From positions 372,001 to 436,000 of the forward strand of contig JBOEGW010000007.1 of assembly GCA_050633625.1 (NCBI GenBank): a stretch of DNA of 64,000 nucleotides. The letters run 5' to 3'. The DNA comes from JBOEGW01 sp050633625 (GTDB taxonomy: Bacteria; Pseudomonadota; Alphaproteobacteria; Rhodobacterales; Rhodobacteraceae). Numbering within the stretch: the first letter of the stretch is position 1; every line of letters starts with the position of its first letter. Below are positions 31,639 through 40,051 of this stretch, piece by piece. The notes beneath the pieces were generated by a model. That model saw only the letters and a list, made by a program, of their open reading frames with translations. It searched no databases and was not told where the DNA came from. Both the position numbers and the translations under genes were made by a program.

Positions 31639-32546
31639 TCGCTGCGCGCCAAACGATAGCGCGCCAATAAGCCAAAATGATCCGAACCAAGGCGCGCACG
31701 CCGCTCCACTGCGCCTTCGCCGCCCGTCACCAAGATCAAGTCAATCGGCACCCGCAAAACGCCGCCAAATTGCACCAAAGTAACAGGACGCGGCGCCAAG
31801 AGCGCAACCTGACCGGCCTGTGCGATCTCGCCAATCGGCTCCCCCCAAGGCACCATATTGAAGTCCCCCGAAATCACCTTTGGCCCGTCGAGCTTGGCAA
31901 GCTCAGGCACCAGCCGCTCAAGCTGCGCCGCTTGGGATCGCGGCCACGGCCAGAACAGATGCACCGACACAACCCAAAACGGACCTTCCGGCCCCGCCAC
32001 CTGAATGGCCGCCGCCCGGCTCGCATCCAGACATATCCCCTCGGACAGGGCCTCAAATCGCGACAAGACAACCGTACCGCCGAAGGCCTTGGACAAACAC
32101 TTGTGTTGGGTCGGATAGGTGGCGTTCAACGCGCTCAGATCCTCAAGATGCGCCTGCGACACCTCTTGCAGGCTCACACTATCTGCCTGCGCCTCCAAAA
32201 TGTCGTTCACGATCAGCGATAAGCCCTGCGTATTGAACAGCACGTTCTTTTGATAATGGCTTAGGATTGTCGATTTTTGCGCCTGTGCGATGGGCGCATG
32301 ACCGGGGCGCATTTGCCCGCTTGACGCCCAAATCGCCAGCCCCAACAGCGCCCAGATGGCGCCGCGCCAGCGCGCCCCACTCACCACACAAAGCACCGCC
32401 GCGCCGCCCAAAACCCCTGCCGCATAAAGGCGAAACACGCTCAGAGAGACCAAAGCCGGATGCCAAGCGCCCAGAAACCCAAGCCCCGCTACAAGCAAGG
32501 CCAGCCCCCCGGCAAATTTGCAAAATCTCACGACGCGATTCTTCAT
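31635..32546 (-). CDS. Membrane-anchored endonuclease/exonuclease/phosphatase-family protein
   Basis: 303 residues. Two to three N-terminal hydrophobic segments (about 10-75), then an EEP catalytic domain: SLQEVSQAHL with the metal-binding Glu, VVSVHLFWPWP, KVISGDFNMVPW (Asp/Asn pair) and the terminal GSDHFGLLARY (Asp-His). The complete metal-dependent phosphodiesterase site is present. Members cleave nucleic acids, phospholipids or inositol phosphates; membrane anchoring suggests an envelope or extracytoplasmic substrate. Substrate not assignable. Confidence 0.87.
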   Translation of the reverse strand: MKNRVVRFCKFAGGLALLVAGLGFLGAWHPALVSLSVFRLYAAGVLGGAAVLCVVSGARWRGAIWALLGLAIWASSGQMRPGHAPIAQAQKSTILSHYQKNVLFNTQGLSLIVNDILEAQADSVSLQEVSQAHLEDLSALNATYPTQHKCLSKAFGGTVVLSRFEALSEGICLDASRAAAIQVAGPEGPFWVVSVHLFWPWPRSQAAQLERLVPELAKLDGPKVISGDFNMVPWGEPIGEIAQAGQVALLAPRPVTLVQFGGVLRVPIDLILVTGGEGAVERRARLGSDHFGLLARYRLARSD

Positions 32547-32668
32547 GCTGGCTGCTTACACCAAGCTCGTGACCGCGCAAACCAACAGCCCCCGTCTGAC
32601 TGTCGCCTTGCAACCCTTTGCCGATCAGCCCACCTTGAGGTCAAATCTGCACGCAGGGGGAATGAGCG

Positions 32669-33892
32669 ATGAACACCGAACGATTGAGCTTTGCGGGCCA
32701 TGATGGCTCGCTCCTGGATGCGCGTCTCGACCTGCCTGAGGGGGAGGTGCGCGCGGCGGCTTTGTTTGCCCATTGTTTCACCTGCTCCAAGGATATTTTG
32801 CCTGCCCGGCGCATTGCCGCACGGTTAACAGGCGCGGGCATTGCTGTGTTGCGGTTTGACTTTACCGGGCTTGGCCACAGCGGCGGGGAATTCGCCAATA
32901 CAACCTTCACATCAAACGTGGACGATCTGCATAAAGCCGCAGAGGCCATGGCGGCGCGGGGCCTTGCGCCATCCTTGCTGATTGGCCATTCCCTTGGCGG
33001 TGCGGCGGTGCTGCGCGCAGCCAATGGGATTGAAAGCACACGCGTCGTTGTCACCCTTGGCACCCCGTTTTCTCCCGGCCATGTCACCAAGAATTTCAGT
33101 GCTCACCTTGAGCAGATCATGAAAGACGGGGAAGCCCAGGTTGCCCTTGGCGGGCGCGATTTCTGCATCAGGCAGGATTTCGTGCAAGACATCACCGCCG
33201 AACGGCTTGGTCCGGCAATCACATCCCTTAATGCCGCGCTCTTGGTGATGCATGCGCCGCGCGACTCGGTTGTGGGCATCGACAACGCTGAGGAGATTTT
33301 CAAAGCCGCGAAGCACCCAAAGAGCTTTGTCACCTTGGATGATGCGGATCATTTGATCAGCGATGGCGAGGACGCGGACTATGCGGCCGGGGTCATCGCC
33401 GCTTGGGCGGCGCGCTATTTGGAGCTTGCGCCTGAAGCGCCTGTTGAACACGCGCCTGAGGGGGTTGTTCGAGCAGAGGAGGCGGACCCGGACGGCTTCT
33501 TGCAGGATATTTTTGGCGGCTCGGACCATCATATGTTCGCGGATGAACCCGAAGCCTATGGGGGCACCAACAAAGGGTTGTCGCCTTACGGGTTCTTGTC
33601 TGCGGGCCTTGCCGCTTGCACCTCGATGACACTTCGCATGTATGCGCGGCGCAAAGCCTGGCCGCTGGAGCATGTCTTCGTGGATGTGACCCATGCCAAG
33701 GTGCACGCAGAAGACGCCGCCAAGACCGACGAAACCCCTGCTGTTAAAGTGGATGAGTTCAGGCGTGTTATCACGCTCACCGGGGCTTTGGATGCTGAGC
33801 AACGCGCTCGGCTGCTCGAAATCGCCGATCAGTGCCCGGTCCATAAAACCCTGCACCAAGACAATCAAATCGTCACGCGACTCGCCAAGTAA
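32669..33892 (+). CDS. Alpha/beta hydrolase-OsmC fusion protein
   Basis: 407 residues, two domains. Residues 1-255: hydrolase with GHSLGG (Ser108) and DADHLI (His near 228). Residues about 275-405: OsmC-like thiol peroxidase with GLSPYGFLSAGLAACTSMTL (Cys317) and DQCPVHKTL (Cys389), the two redox cysteines. OsmC proteins reduce organic hydroperoxides. The fused pair occurs in many bacteria; the hydrolase may deliver or release a lipid hydroperoxide. GGGGGAATGAGCG precedes ATG 32669. Confidence 0.93.
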   Translation: MNTERLSFAGHDGSLLDARLDLPEGEVRAAALFAHCFTCSKDILPARRIAARLTGAGIAVLRFDFTGLGHSGGEFANTTFTSNVDDLHKAAEAMAARGLAPSLLIGHSLGGAAVLRAANGIESTRVVVTLGTPFSPGHVTKNFSAHLEQIMKDGEAQVALGGRDFCIRQDFVQDITAERLGPAITSLNAALLVMHAPRDSVVGIDNAEEIFKAAKHPKSFVTLDDADHLISDGEDADYAAGVIAAWAARYLELAPEAPVEHAPEGVVRAEEADPDGFLQDIFGGSDHHMFADEPEAYGGTNKGLSPYGFLSAGLAACTSMTLRMYARRKAWPLEHVFVDVTHAKVHAEDAAKTDETPAVKVDEFRRVITLTGALDAEQRARLLEIADQCPVHKTLHQDNQIVTRLAK

Positions 33893-33954
33893 CGCTGCAT
33901 CTGCGCGCGATTTCCCCCTTGACCTAGCGCCCCCTCTCAAGGAAACCCTTATCC

Positions 33955-35004
33955 ATGAGCACAGGACGTTTAACGATTGATTTGGATGCCTTAGCGGGCA
34001 ATTGGCGCAGCTTGGATGCGATGACCTCGCATGGGGTGCAAACCGCTGCCGTTGTGAAGGCCGATGCATATGGGCTTGGGGTTGGCAAAGCTGCGCGGGC
34101 CTTGGCGGCCGCAGGCGCGCGGCGGTTTTTTGTCGCCGTGGCTGAGGAAGGCGCAGCCGTGCGCGAAGCGCTTGGACCGGGACCGGAGATTTCGATCTTT
34201 GGTGGCCATATGCCCGGCGACACCGATATGATCCACGATCTTGCGCTGATCCCGATGCTCAACTCGATTGACCAGCTCACCCGCCACCTTGAAGCCCTGC
34301 CCGGCGCCCCCTTTGGGATCCAGCTTGATACTGGCATGAACCGGCTTGGCATGGAACCTGCCGAATGGGAGGCGGTGCGCGCCTTTGTTTTGGCAGCAAA
34401 TCCCCGTTTGATCATGAGCCACCTTGCCTGCGCCGATGAGCCGGATCACGAGATGAACAGCGCCCAGCTCGCCGCCTTTGTCGCAATGACCGAAGGGCTG
34501 GAGGTGCCGCGCTCATTGTCTGCTACGGGCGGAATTTTGCTTGGCCGCGACTATCACTTTGACCTGACCCGCCCCGGTATTGGCCTTTATGGCGGATTGC
34601 CCTTTGCGGAGGCAAAGATGGTGGTCGAGCTTGAGCTGCCGGTGATCCAGATACGCGATGTAGAGGCGGGCGAAAGCGTGGGCTACGGCAACAGCTGGAT
34701 CGCGGATGGGAAACGGAAAGTGGCAACAGTATCAGGCGGCTACGCGGATGGTATCCTGCGGTCCCTGTCCAACACCGGTGTGTTTTTTCAAGGCGACACG
34801 CCCTGCCCGATCATCGGTCGGGTGTCGATGGATTTGATCACTGTGGACATCACCCACCTGCGCGAAACCCCGCGCGCGCTGCACCTGTTGTGTCGTGAGC
34901 AAACTGTGGATGATTTGGCCACCGGCGCAGGCACGATTGGCTATGAAATCCTCACAAGCCTTGGGTCGCGTTACCAGCGCCATTTCGCGCGCGGCCGCAG
35001 CTGA
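33955..35004 (+). CDS. alr: Alanine racemase
   Basis: 349 residues. PLP lysine Lys35 in AAVVKADAYGLG; VGYGNSWIADGKRKVATVSG and GYADGILRSLSNTG contain the catalytic Tyr and phosphate-binding region; GRVSMDLITVDIT is the C-terminal signature. It makes D-alanine for peptidoglycan. It is slightly short for the family. AAGGAAACC precedes ATG 33955. Its stop shares a base with the start of mlaE, so the two are translationally coupled. Confidence 0.96.
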   Translation: MSTGRLTIDLDALAGNWRSLDAMTSHGVQTAAVVKADAYGLGVGKAARALAAAGARRFFVAVAEEGAAVREALGPGPEISIFGGHMPGDTDMIHDLALIPMLNSIDQLTRHLEALPGAPFGIQLDTGMNRLGMEPAEWEAVRAFVLAANPRLIMSHLACADEPDHEMNSAQLAAFVAMTEGLEVPRSLSATGGILLGRDYHFDLTRPGIGLYGGLPFAEAKMVVELELPVIQIRDVEAGESVGYGNSWIADGKRKVATVSGGYADGILRSLSNTGVFFQGDTPCPIIGRVSMDLITVDITHLRETPRALHLLCREQTVDDLATGAGTIGYEILTSLGSRYQRHFARGRS

Positions 35005-35795
35005 TGACAGGCCTTTCGCCTGTCGCGGCTCTCGCCGTGGTGGGACGCTGGGGTCTTTCTGTGCTTGCCGCTATTGGCCGCTTTACTCTGTTTTTCGTGC
35101 GGGCGTTTGCCGCCCTGCCCGGCGCTGTGATCTATCCGCGCGAAACCGGGCGCGCACTCATGGCGATTGGCTGGCGGCCCCTACCGCTGATTGGGATGAC
35201 GCTGGGGTTCACGGGGGCGGCGCTCGCGCTTCAGGTCCATGCGGGAAGCAGCCGGATTGCGGCGGAAAGCTTGGTTCCACAACTCGTTGCAGTGGGGATT
35301 TTGCGCGAGCTTGGCCCGGTGATGGTGGGGCTGATGATCGTCGCCCGTGTCACCGCCTCAATCGCCGCCGAACTGGCCACCATGACCGTGCGCGGCGAGG
35401 TCGAAACCCTGCACACCCTCACCGCTCCCCCCATGCGCTATCTCGTGGCACCGCGCCTTGTAGCGGCGTTGCTCGTCGCACCGATGCTCCTTTTTCTTGG
35501 CGACACATTGGGGCTGATGGGCGGGTTTCTCATGGCAACACTTGTGCTGGACTTTGCCCCCGAACCCTATGTTCTGGAGAGTTGGGGGTTCCTCACGACC
35601 GCGGATCTTGTGTCATCACTGGTGAAGGGCGAGGTGTTTGCGGTTTTGGCGGTGGTGATGGGCTGTTTCTACGGGCTGCACGCAACAGGCGGCGCGCGCG
35701 GCGTTGGCCGTGCGGTGCGCGGCGCGGTTCAGTCCGCAGCCCTTATGATCCTCGCGGTCAACGTGTTGATAACGCTCGTGTTGTTCGCCTCATGA
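35004..35795 (+). CDS. mlaE: MlaE-family ABC permease
   Basis: 263 residues with about five membrane helices. The family features are clear: GMTLGFTGAALALQ, LVPQLVAVGILRELGPVMVG, IAAELATMTVRGEVETLHTL (permease-ATPase contact), and the late GCFYGLHATGGARGVGRAV. MlaE forms the membrane core of lipid-transporting ABC systems for outer-membrane asymmetry. It overlaps alr by 1 bp and mlaF by 4 bp. The usual MCE-domain partner MlaD is not encoded next to it. Confidence 0.93.
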   Translation: MTGLSPVAALAVVGRWGLSVLAAIGRFTLFFVRAFAALPGAVIYPRETGRALMAIGWRPLPLIGMTLGFTGAALALQVHAGSSRIAAESLVPQLVAVGILRELGPVMVGLMIVARVTASIAAELATMTVRGEVETLHTLTAPPMRYLVAPRLVAALLVAPMLLFLGDTLGLMGGFLMATLVLDFAPEPYVLESWGFLTTADLVSSLVKGEVFAVLAVVMGCFYGLHATGGARGVGRAVRGAVQSAALMILAVNVLITLVLFAS

Positions 35796-36577
35796 AGATC
35801 GAACTGCGCCATATTTCCAAGTCCTTTCAGGGGCGCGCGGTGCTCAGGGATGTATCGCTTACGCTTGAAAGCGGGGCGCGTGTTGCGCTTATCGGGCGCT
35901 CTGGCACCGGGAAATCCGTTCTGTTGCGTATTGCGCTTGGCTTGGTAGCGCCAGATGCGGGCGAGGTCTGGGTTGATGGCGCCAAAATGAACGCAAGACG
36001 GCATCGAAAAATGATGAACGACAGCGGCATCGCCCTGCAATCAGGCAGTCTTTTGGCCTCTCAGGCGGTTTGGGAAAACGTGATGTTTTCCGCCCGCCAC
36101 GCCCTGCCCCCGATGTCGCGCAGATCGGCCATTGCTGCGGCGCGCGACCTGATGGTGGCGGTTGGGTTGCCGCCCAACACTGCGCGATTGATGCCGAGCG
36201 ACTTGTCTGGCGGCATGGCGAAACGCGCGGGGCTTGCGCGCATTTTGGCAGCGCCGCGCCGCTTGATCGCCTTTGATGAGCCAACGAGCGGGCTGGACCC
36301 TGTGAGCGCCAGCGACATTGGCGTGCTTTTGGCCGACATCGCCGGGCGTGACGCCGCCACCACCCTCACCGTCACCCATGACCTGAACCTCGCGCGGGCG
36401 GTAGCGGACACTGTGGTCTTGCTGGAGGACGGGCAGATTCGCTGGCGCGGCGCACCAGACGACATGGCCGAGACCAAAGACAGCCTCGTGCGAGCCTTTC
36501 TCAAAAGCGCGCAGATGTTTCCCGCAGATGTTTCCCTAAGGGGAACAAAAGCGCCCCTTTCCCCCGACTGTCGCTGA
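35792..36577 (+). CDS. mlaF: MlaF-type ABC ATPase
   Basis: 261 residues. Walker A GRSGTGKSVLL (about 34-44), Q-loop ALQSGSLLASQAV, signature LSGGMAKRAGLARI, Walker B RLIAFDEPTSGLDP and switch His in LTVTHDLNLA. Start ATG 35792 overlaps the mlaE stop (ATGA). The same frame is open far upstream through mlaE and alr; that part is an artefact. It powers MlaE. C-terminal 15 residues are variable. Confidence 0.94.
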   Translation: MKIELRHISKSFQGRAVLRDVSLTLESGARVALIGRSGTGKSVLLRIALGLVAPDAGEVWVDGAKMNARRHRKMMNDSGIALQSGSLLASQAVWENVMFSARHALPPMSRRSAIAAARDLMVAVGLPPNTARLMPSDLSGGMAKRAGLARILAAPRRLIAFDEPTSGLDPVSASDIGVLLADIAGRDAATTLTVTHDLNLARAVADTVVLLEDGQIRWRGAPDDMAETKDSLVRAFLKSAQMFPADVSLRGTKAPLSPDCR

Positions 36578-36670
36578 TAAATGGGCTTAACGGTCGGCGG
36601 TTTTGCGCTTAGTCTTGAGGCGTGAGTAACTCCAAGCGTTCTCATTGTGCGTTTTGGTGGGGGAAGTGTG

Positions 36671-37465
36671 ATGAAACCGATTCCGGGCCTGTTTGCCGAG
36701 AGCCAGCGGCAAATGCTTGCCGTCACCATGACAGTTGTTATGGGTTTGGCGGCTGTCTTATTGTTTTTTACGTTGGGGGCCACGTTTGGCTTCATGCCTT
36801 GGCTCGAAATTGAGGCCAGCGCCAATGGGCAACCCCTTGAGAACGCGGGCATAATCCTGCAAGTCGCCGCGACGGCGCTCGCCGTGACCTTGGCGCTCTT
36901 TTTGCCAGCCAACCGCCGAATTATGCGTCTTGAGCAAAGCCACCGTGACTTTCAAATGTCGATGGATGACGTGGTGCGCGCCTATCGGTTGAGCCATGAA
37001 GCGGACCGCAAACGCCTGTTCAAAATTGGCTCTGAGTTTGATTCGGTGCGCGAACGCCTTGAGCATCTGCGCGAACACCCTGAATTGGGCGCGCTGGAGC
37101 CGGAAATTCTCGAACTCGCCTCGCAAATGTCGTTCGTTTCCCGCGACTTGGCCGACACCTATAGCCAAGACAAAGTGGACCGCGCCCGCGGGTTTCTTAA
37201 ACAGCGTCAGCAGGAAATTGACAGTTATCTCGAAAACCTCGCCATGGCCCAAAAAACCATCGAAGACCTGCGCCATTGGATGCAGCAATTGGACGCTGAG
37301 GAAGCCATCGTTGAGCGGCAAATGACAACGCTTGAAGCCGATTTGATGGAGCTTTTGCCGCAGCTTGGGTTTGAGATTGGCGCTGAGGAAATTGAGGTCG
37401 ACGAAACAGTTGTGCCGATGCCCGCCAAGGCGCGGCCAAAATCCCCCTCGAAGACGGACGCGTGA
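36671..37465 (+). CDS. Membrane-anchored coiled-coil protein
   Basis: 264 residues. Two hydrophobic segments (LAVTMTVVMGLAAVLLFFTL and a second near 60-80) are followed by a long coiled coil (about 84-235: EQSHRDFQMSMDDVVRAYRL onward, LEHLREHPELGALEPEILEL, MQQLDAEEAIVERQMTTLEA). Related proteins are sometimes labelled DNA repair protein because radA lies nearby, but I see no nuclease, ATPase or DNA-binding motif. GGGGGAAGTG precedes ATG 36671. Function unknown. Confidence 0.78.
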   Translation: MKPIPGLFAESQRQMLAVTMTVVMGLAAVLLFFTLGATFGFMPWLEIEASANGQPLENAGIILQVAATALAVTLALFLPANRRIMRLEQSHRDFQMSMDDVVRAYRLSHEADRKRLFKIGSEFDSVRERLEHLREHPELGALEPEILELASQMSFVSRDLADTYSQDKVDRARGFLKQRQQEIDSYLENLAMAQKTIEDLRHWMQQLDAEEAIVERQMTTLEADLMELLPQLGFEIGAEEIEVDETVVPMPAKARPKSPSKTDA

Positions 37466-37482
37466 TCGGTTAAACCGACTTC

Positions 37483-37932
37483 ATGACGCCACTCAAAGCC
37501 CTCAATCTGTCCCTGATCGTGCTTTTCCCGATCGCTTGGTTCGCGCCTTTGATGCGCGCGGGCCTCAAATTACCGCTCTTTGGACTCGAAGAAATCAGCG
37601 TGATTTCCGGCCTGCAAGCGCTCTGGAAAACCGATGTGTTCCTTGCGCTTATGGTCACGTTTTTCGCAATCATATCCCCCCTGCTCAAGGTGATTGGCGT
37701 GACCCTGATCCAGTTTGGTTTGATGAAACGAAAAGTGCTGCCCGTGTTCAACGTGCTGGGCAAGCTGGCAATGGCGGATATCTTCCTGATCGCGCTGTAT
37801 ATCGTTATTATTAAGGGGGTTGCTCTCACGCGGGTCGAAACCGGATGGGGGCTTTATCTGTTTACATTCTGCGTGCTTGCCTCTTTGTTTGTGAGCCATA
37901 AAACGGCCAAGAAAGCGCAGCCAAATGGCTAA
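37483..37932 (+). CDS. PqiA-like inner membrane protein
   Basis: 149 residues with four membrane helices (about 8-28, 50-72, 88-110, 118-136). VFLALMVTFFAIISPLLKVI and MADIFLIALYIVIIKG are typical of paraquat-inducible protein A half-proteins. PqiA proteins accompany MCE lipid transporters, which fits the mlaEF genes 1 kb upstream. It ends 8 bp inside radA. Confidence 0.85.
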   Translation: MTPLKALNLSLIVLFPIAWFAPLMRAGLKLPLFGLEEISVISGLQALWKTDVFLALMVTFFAIISPLLKVIGVTLIQFGLMKRKVLPVFNVLGKLAMADIFLIALYIVIIKGVALTRVETGWGLYLFTFCVLASLFVSHKTAKKAQPNG

Positions 37933-39298
37933 AGCCAAAGCGAATACATTCGTTTGTCAGGACTGCGCGGCCAGCTATTCCAAGTGGTCCGGTCGCTGCG
38001 AAGGCTGCGGCGCGTGGAACACGATTGTTGAGGAAAAACCGCTCTCAAGCGCAGGCCCCGCCAGCAAAACCCTCGGTGGCCTCAAAGGGCGCACGGTGCC
38101 CTTGACCAAACTCTCCACCAAAGAAACCCCGCCGCCACGCACCTGTTCGGGCATGGATGAACTGGACAGGGTCTTGGGGGGCGGATTGGTCCCCGCCTCG
38201 GCTATCTTGGTGGGGGGCGATCCGGGGATCGGCAAATCGACCTTGCTGTTGCAAGCGGCGGCGAAATTCGCAGAGCAAGGCCTGAAGACCATTTATGTGT
38301 CCGGCGAAGAAGCCTCCGCGCAGGTGCGCATGCGCGCGCAACGCCTTGAGCTGGACAATGCGCCCGTGCAGCTTGCCGCCGAAACCAATCTGCGCGACAT
38401 CCTCACCACCTTGGAGGCCGAACAGCCGGACCTTGTCATCATTGATTCGATCCAAACGATGTGGGCGGATAATGTAGGCAGTGCGCCGGGCAGTGTCAGC
38501 CAAGTGCGCGCCGCCGCCCATGAGCTAACATCCTTCGCCAAGACCCGCGGCATCGCTGTGATCCTTGTGGGCCATGTCACCAAAGACGGACAAATCGCCG
38601 GGCCGCGCGTTGTCGAACATATGGTCGATACTGTGCTGTACTTTGAAGGCGAGCGCGGCCATCAGTTTCGCATTTTGCGCGCCGTGAAAAACCGTTTTGG
38701 CCCTGCCGATGAGATCGGCGTGTTTGAAATGACGGGCGGCGGATTGGCGCAGGTCACAAACCCCTCCGCGTTGTTTTTGTCAGATCGCGAAGACCCTGCC
38801 CCCGGTTCGGTTGTATTTGCGGGCATCGAGGGCACGCGCCCTGTGTTGGTCGAATTTCAAGCCTTGGTGGCGCCCTCGTCCCTGAGCCAGCCGCGCCGGT
38901 CGGTGCTGGGCTGGGACTCAGGCAGGCTGGCGATGATTCTGGCGGTGTTGGAATCGCGATGCGGCATCCCGTTTGCCGGGCTGGATGTGTACCTCAACGT
39001 AGCAGGCGGCATCAAAATCTCCGAACCGGCTGCCGATTTGGCAGTGGCGGCGGCGCTTTTGTCAGCGCGCGAGGACACCTCGATTCCCAAAGACACAGTT
39101 GTTTTTGGCGAAATCAGCCTGTCGGGCGCTCTTCGTCCGGTTGGCCAAACCGAAAACAGGTTGAAAGAGGCGCAAAAACTTGGTTTTTCCTCTGCCATAG
39201 CGCCAAGTCGGTCTAAAGTATCCGGCAAACCTGGGCTTAAGATGCAACAAATGGCCGATCTCACGGCATTTGTAGGCGACATTTTCGGCGCGGGCTGA
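37925..39298 (+). CDS. radA: DNA repair protein RadA
   Basis: 457 residues. Zinc finger Cys11, Cys14, Cys25, Cys28 (CQDCAASYSKWSGRCEGCGA); RecA-like Walker A GGDPGIGKST (97-106); RadA-specific KNRFGP motif; C-terminal Lon-like domain (AGLDVYLNVAGGIKISEPAA). RadA processes recombination intermediates and drives branch migration. Start ATG 37925 overlaps the previous gene by 8 bp, so translation may be coupled to the PqiA-like gene. Confidence 0.97.
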   Translation: MAKAKANTFVCQDCAASYSKWSGRCEGCGAWNTIVEEKPLSSAGPASKTLGGLKGRTVPLTKLSTKETPPPRTCSGMDELDRVLGGGLVPASAILVGGDPGIGKSTLLLQAAAKFAEQGLKTIYVSGEEASAQVRMRAQRLELDNAPVQLAAETNLRDILTTLEAEQPDLVIIDSIQTMWADNVGSAPGSVSQVRAAAHELTSFAKTRGIAVILVGHVTKDGQIAGPRVVEHMVDTVLYFEGERGHQFRILRAVKNRFGPADEIGVFEMTGGGLAQVTNPSALFLSDREDPAPGSVVFAGIEGTRPVLVEFQALVAPSSLSQPRRSVLGWDSGRLAMILAVLESRCGIPFAGLDVYLNVAGGIKISEPAADLAVAAALLSAREDTSIPKDTVVFGEISLSGALRPVGQTENRLKEAQKLGFSSAIAPSRSKVSGKPGLKMQQMADLTAFVGDIFGAG

Positions 39299-39345
39299 CA
39301 CAAAACCAAGCAGGCACAACCTGTAGATCAAAGGGACGGGGACGA

Positions 39346-39951
39346 ATGGAAAGCTTTACAATCGTAGATGGCGGAGTGGCGTTGATCATTCTGGTATCGG
39401 CTATTTTGGCCTATTCCCGCGGGTTTGTGCGCGAGGGCTTGGCGATTGCAGGTTGGATCGCGGCGGCTGTCGTCGGATATATGTTGGCCCCGCAATTTGT
39501 ACCTTTGGTGAAAGAAATTCCGGTGATCTCGACCTATCTCGCGGAGTCTTGCGAGCTGTCGCTCCTTGTGTCCTTTGCGGGCGTCTTGGCGCTCACACTT
39601 GTGGTGATATCGCTGTTCACCCCGTTGTTTTCCTCGATCATTCAACGCAGCTCCCTTGGCGGCATTGACCAAGCGCTTGGTTTCGTCTTCGGGGTGTTGC
39701 GCGGCATTTTGCTCGTGGCGGTGGCGCTTGTGATCTATGATAAGGTGATGACCGAAGACAGCCTTGAGATCGTGGACAACTCGCAAACCGCGAACATTTT
39801 TGCGCGCACAGCTCAAAACATTGATGAGCAAATCCCTGAGGATGCACCCGGTTGGATCGTTGGTCGTTATGAGGAATTGGTCTCGACCTGCACCGCCGGT
39901 GGGCCAACAGATGAGCCAACACCTGCACCAGAAGAAGCCCCGGCGCAGTAA
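39346..39951 (+). CDS. cvpA: CvpA family membrane protein
   Basis: 201 residues with four membrane helices: VDGGVALIILVSAILAYSRG start, then FVREGLAIAGWIAAAVVGYM and GGIDQALGFVFGVLRGILLV, the CvpA hallmark. The C-terminal 25 residues are acidic and proline-rich. GGGACGGGGACG precedes ATG 39346. It lies directly before purF, as in many proteobacteria. CvpA proteins affect envelope stress and colicin V export; mechanism unknown. Confidence 0.93.
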   Translation: MESFTIVDGGVALIILVSAILAYSRGFVREGLAIAGWIAAAVVGYMLAPQFVPLVKEIPVISTYLAESCELSLLVSFAGVLALTLVVISLFTPLFSSIIQRSSLGGIDQALGFVFGVLRGILLVAVALVIYDKVMTEDSLEIVDNSQTANIFARTAQNIDEQIPEDAPGWIVGRYEELVSTCTAGGPTDEPTPAPEEAPAQ

Positions 39952-40051
39952 CCTTCACAAACATGTCACAAAGCGGCGCTTGGCGGGTGACACCCGGCGA
40001 GCGAAGCACTAAGACAAGGGTATCCCAACGACCCGGATTCGGAGCTGCCCA

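Noticed and set aside
34895..35791. Upstream extension of the mlaF frame
   Set aside because: It reads through alr and mlaE out of frame; conserved MlaF sequence begins at ATG 35792.
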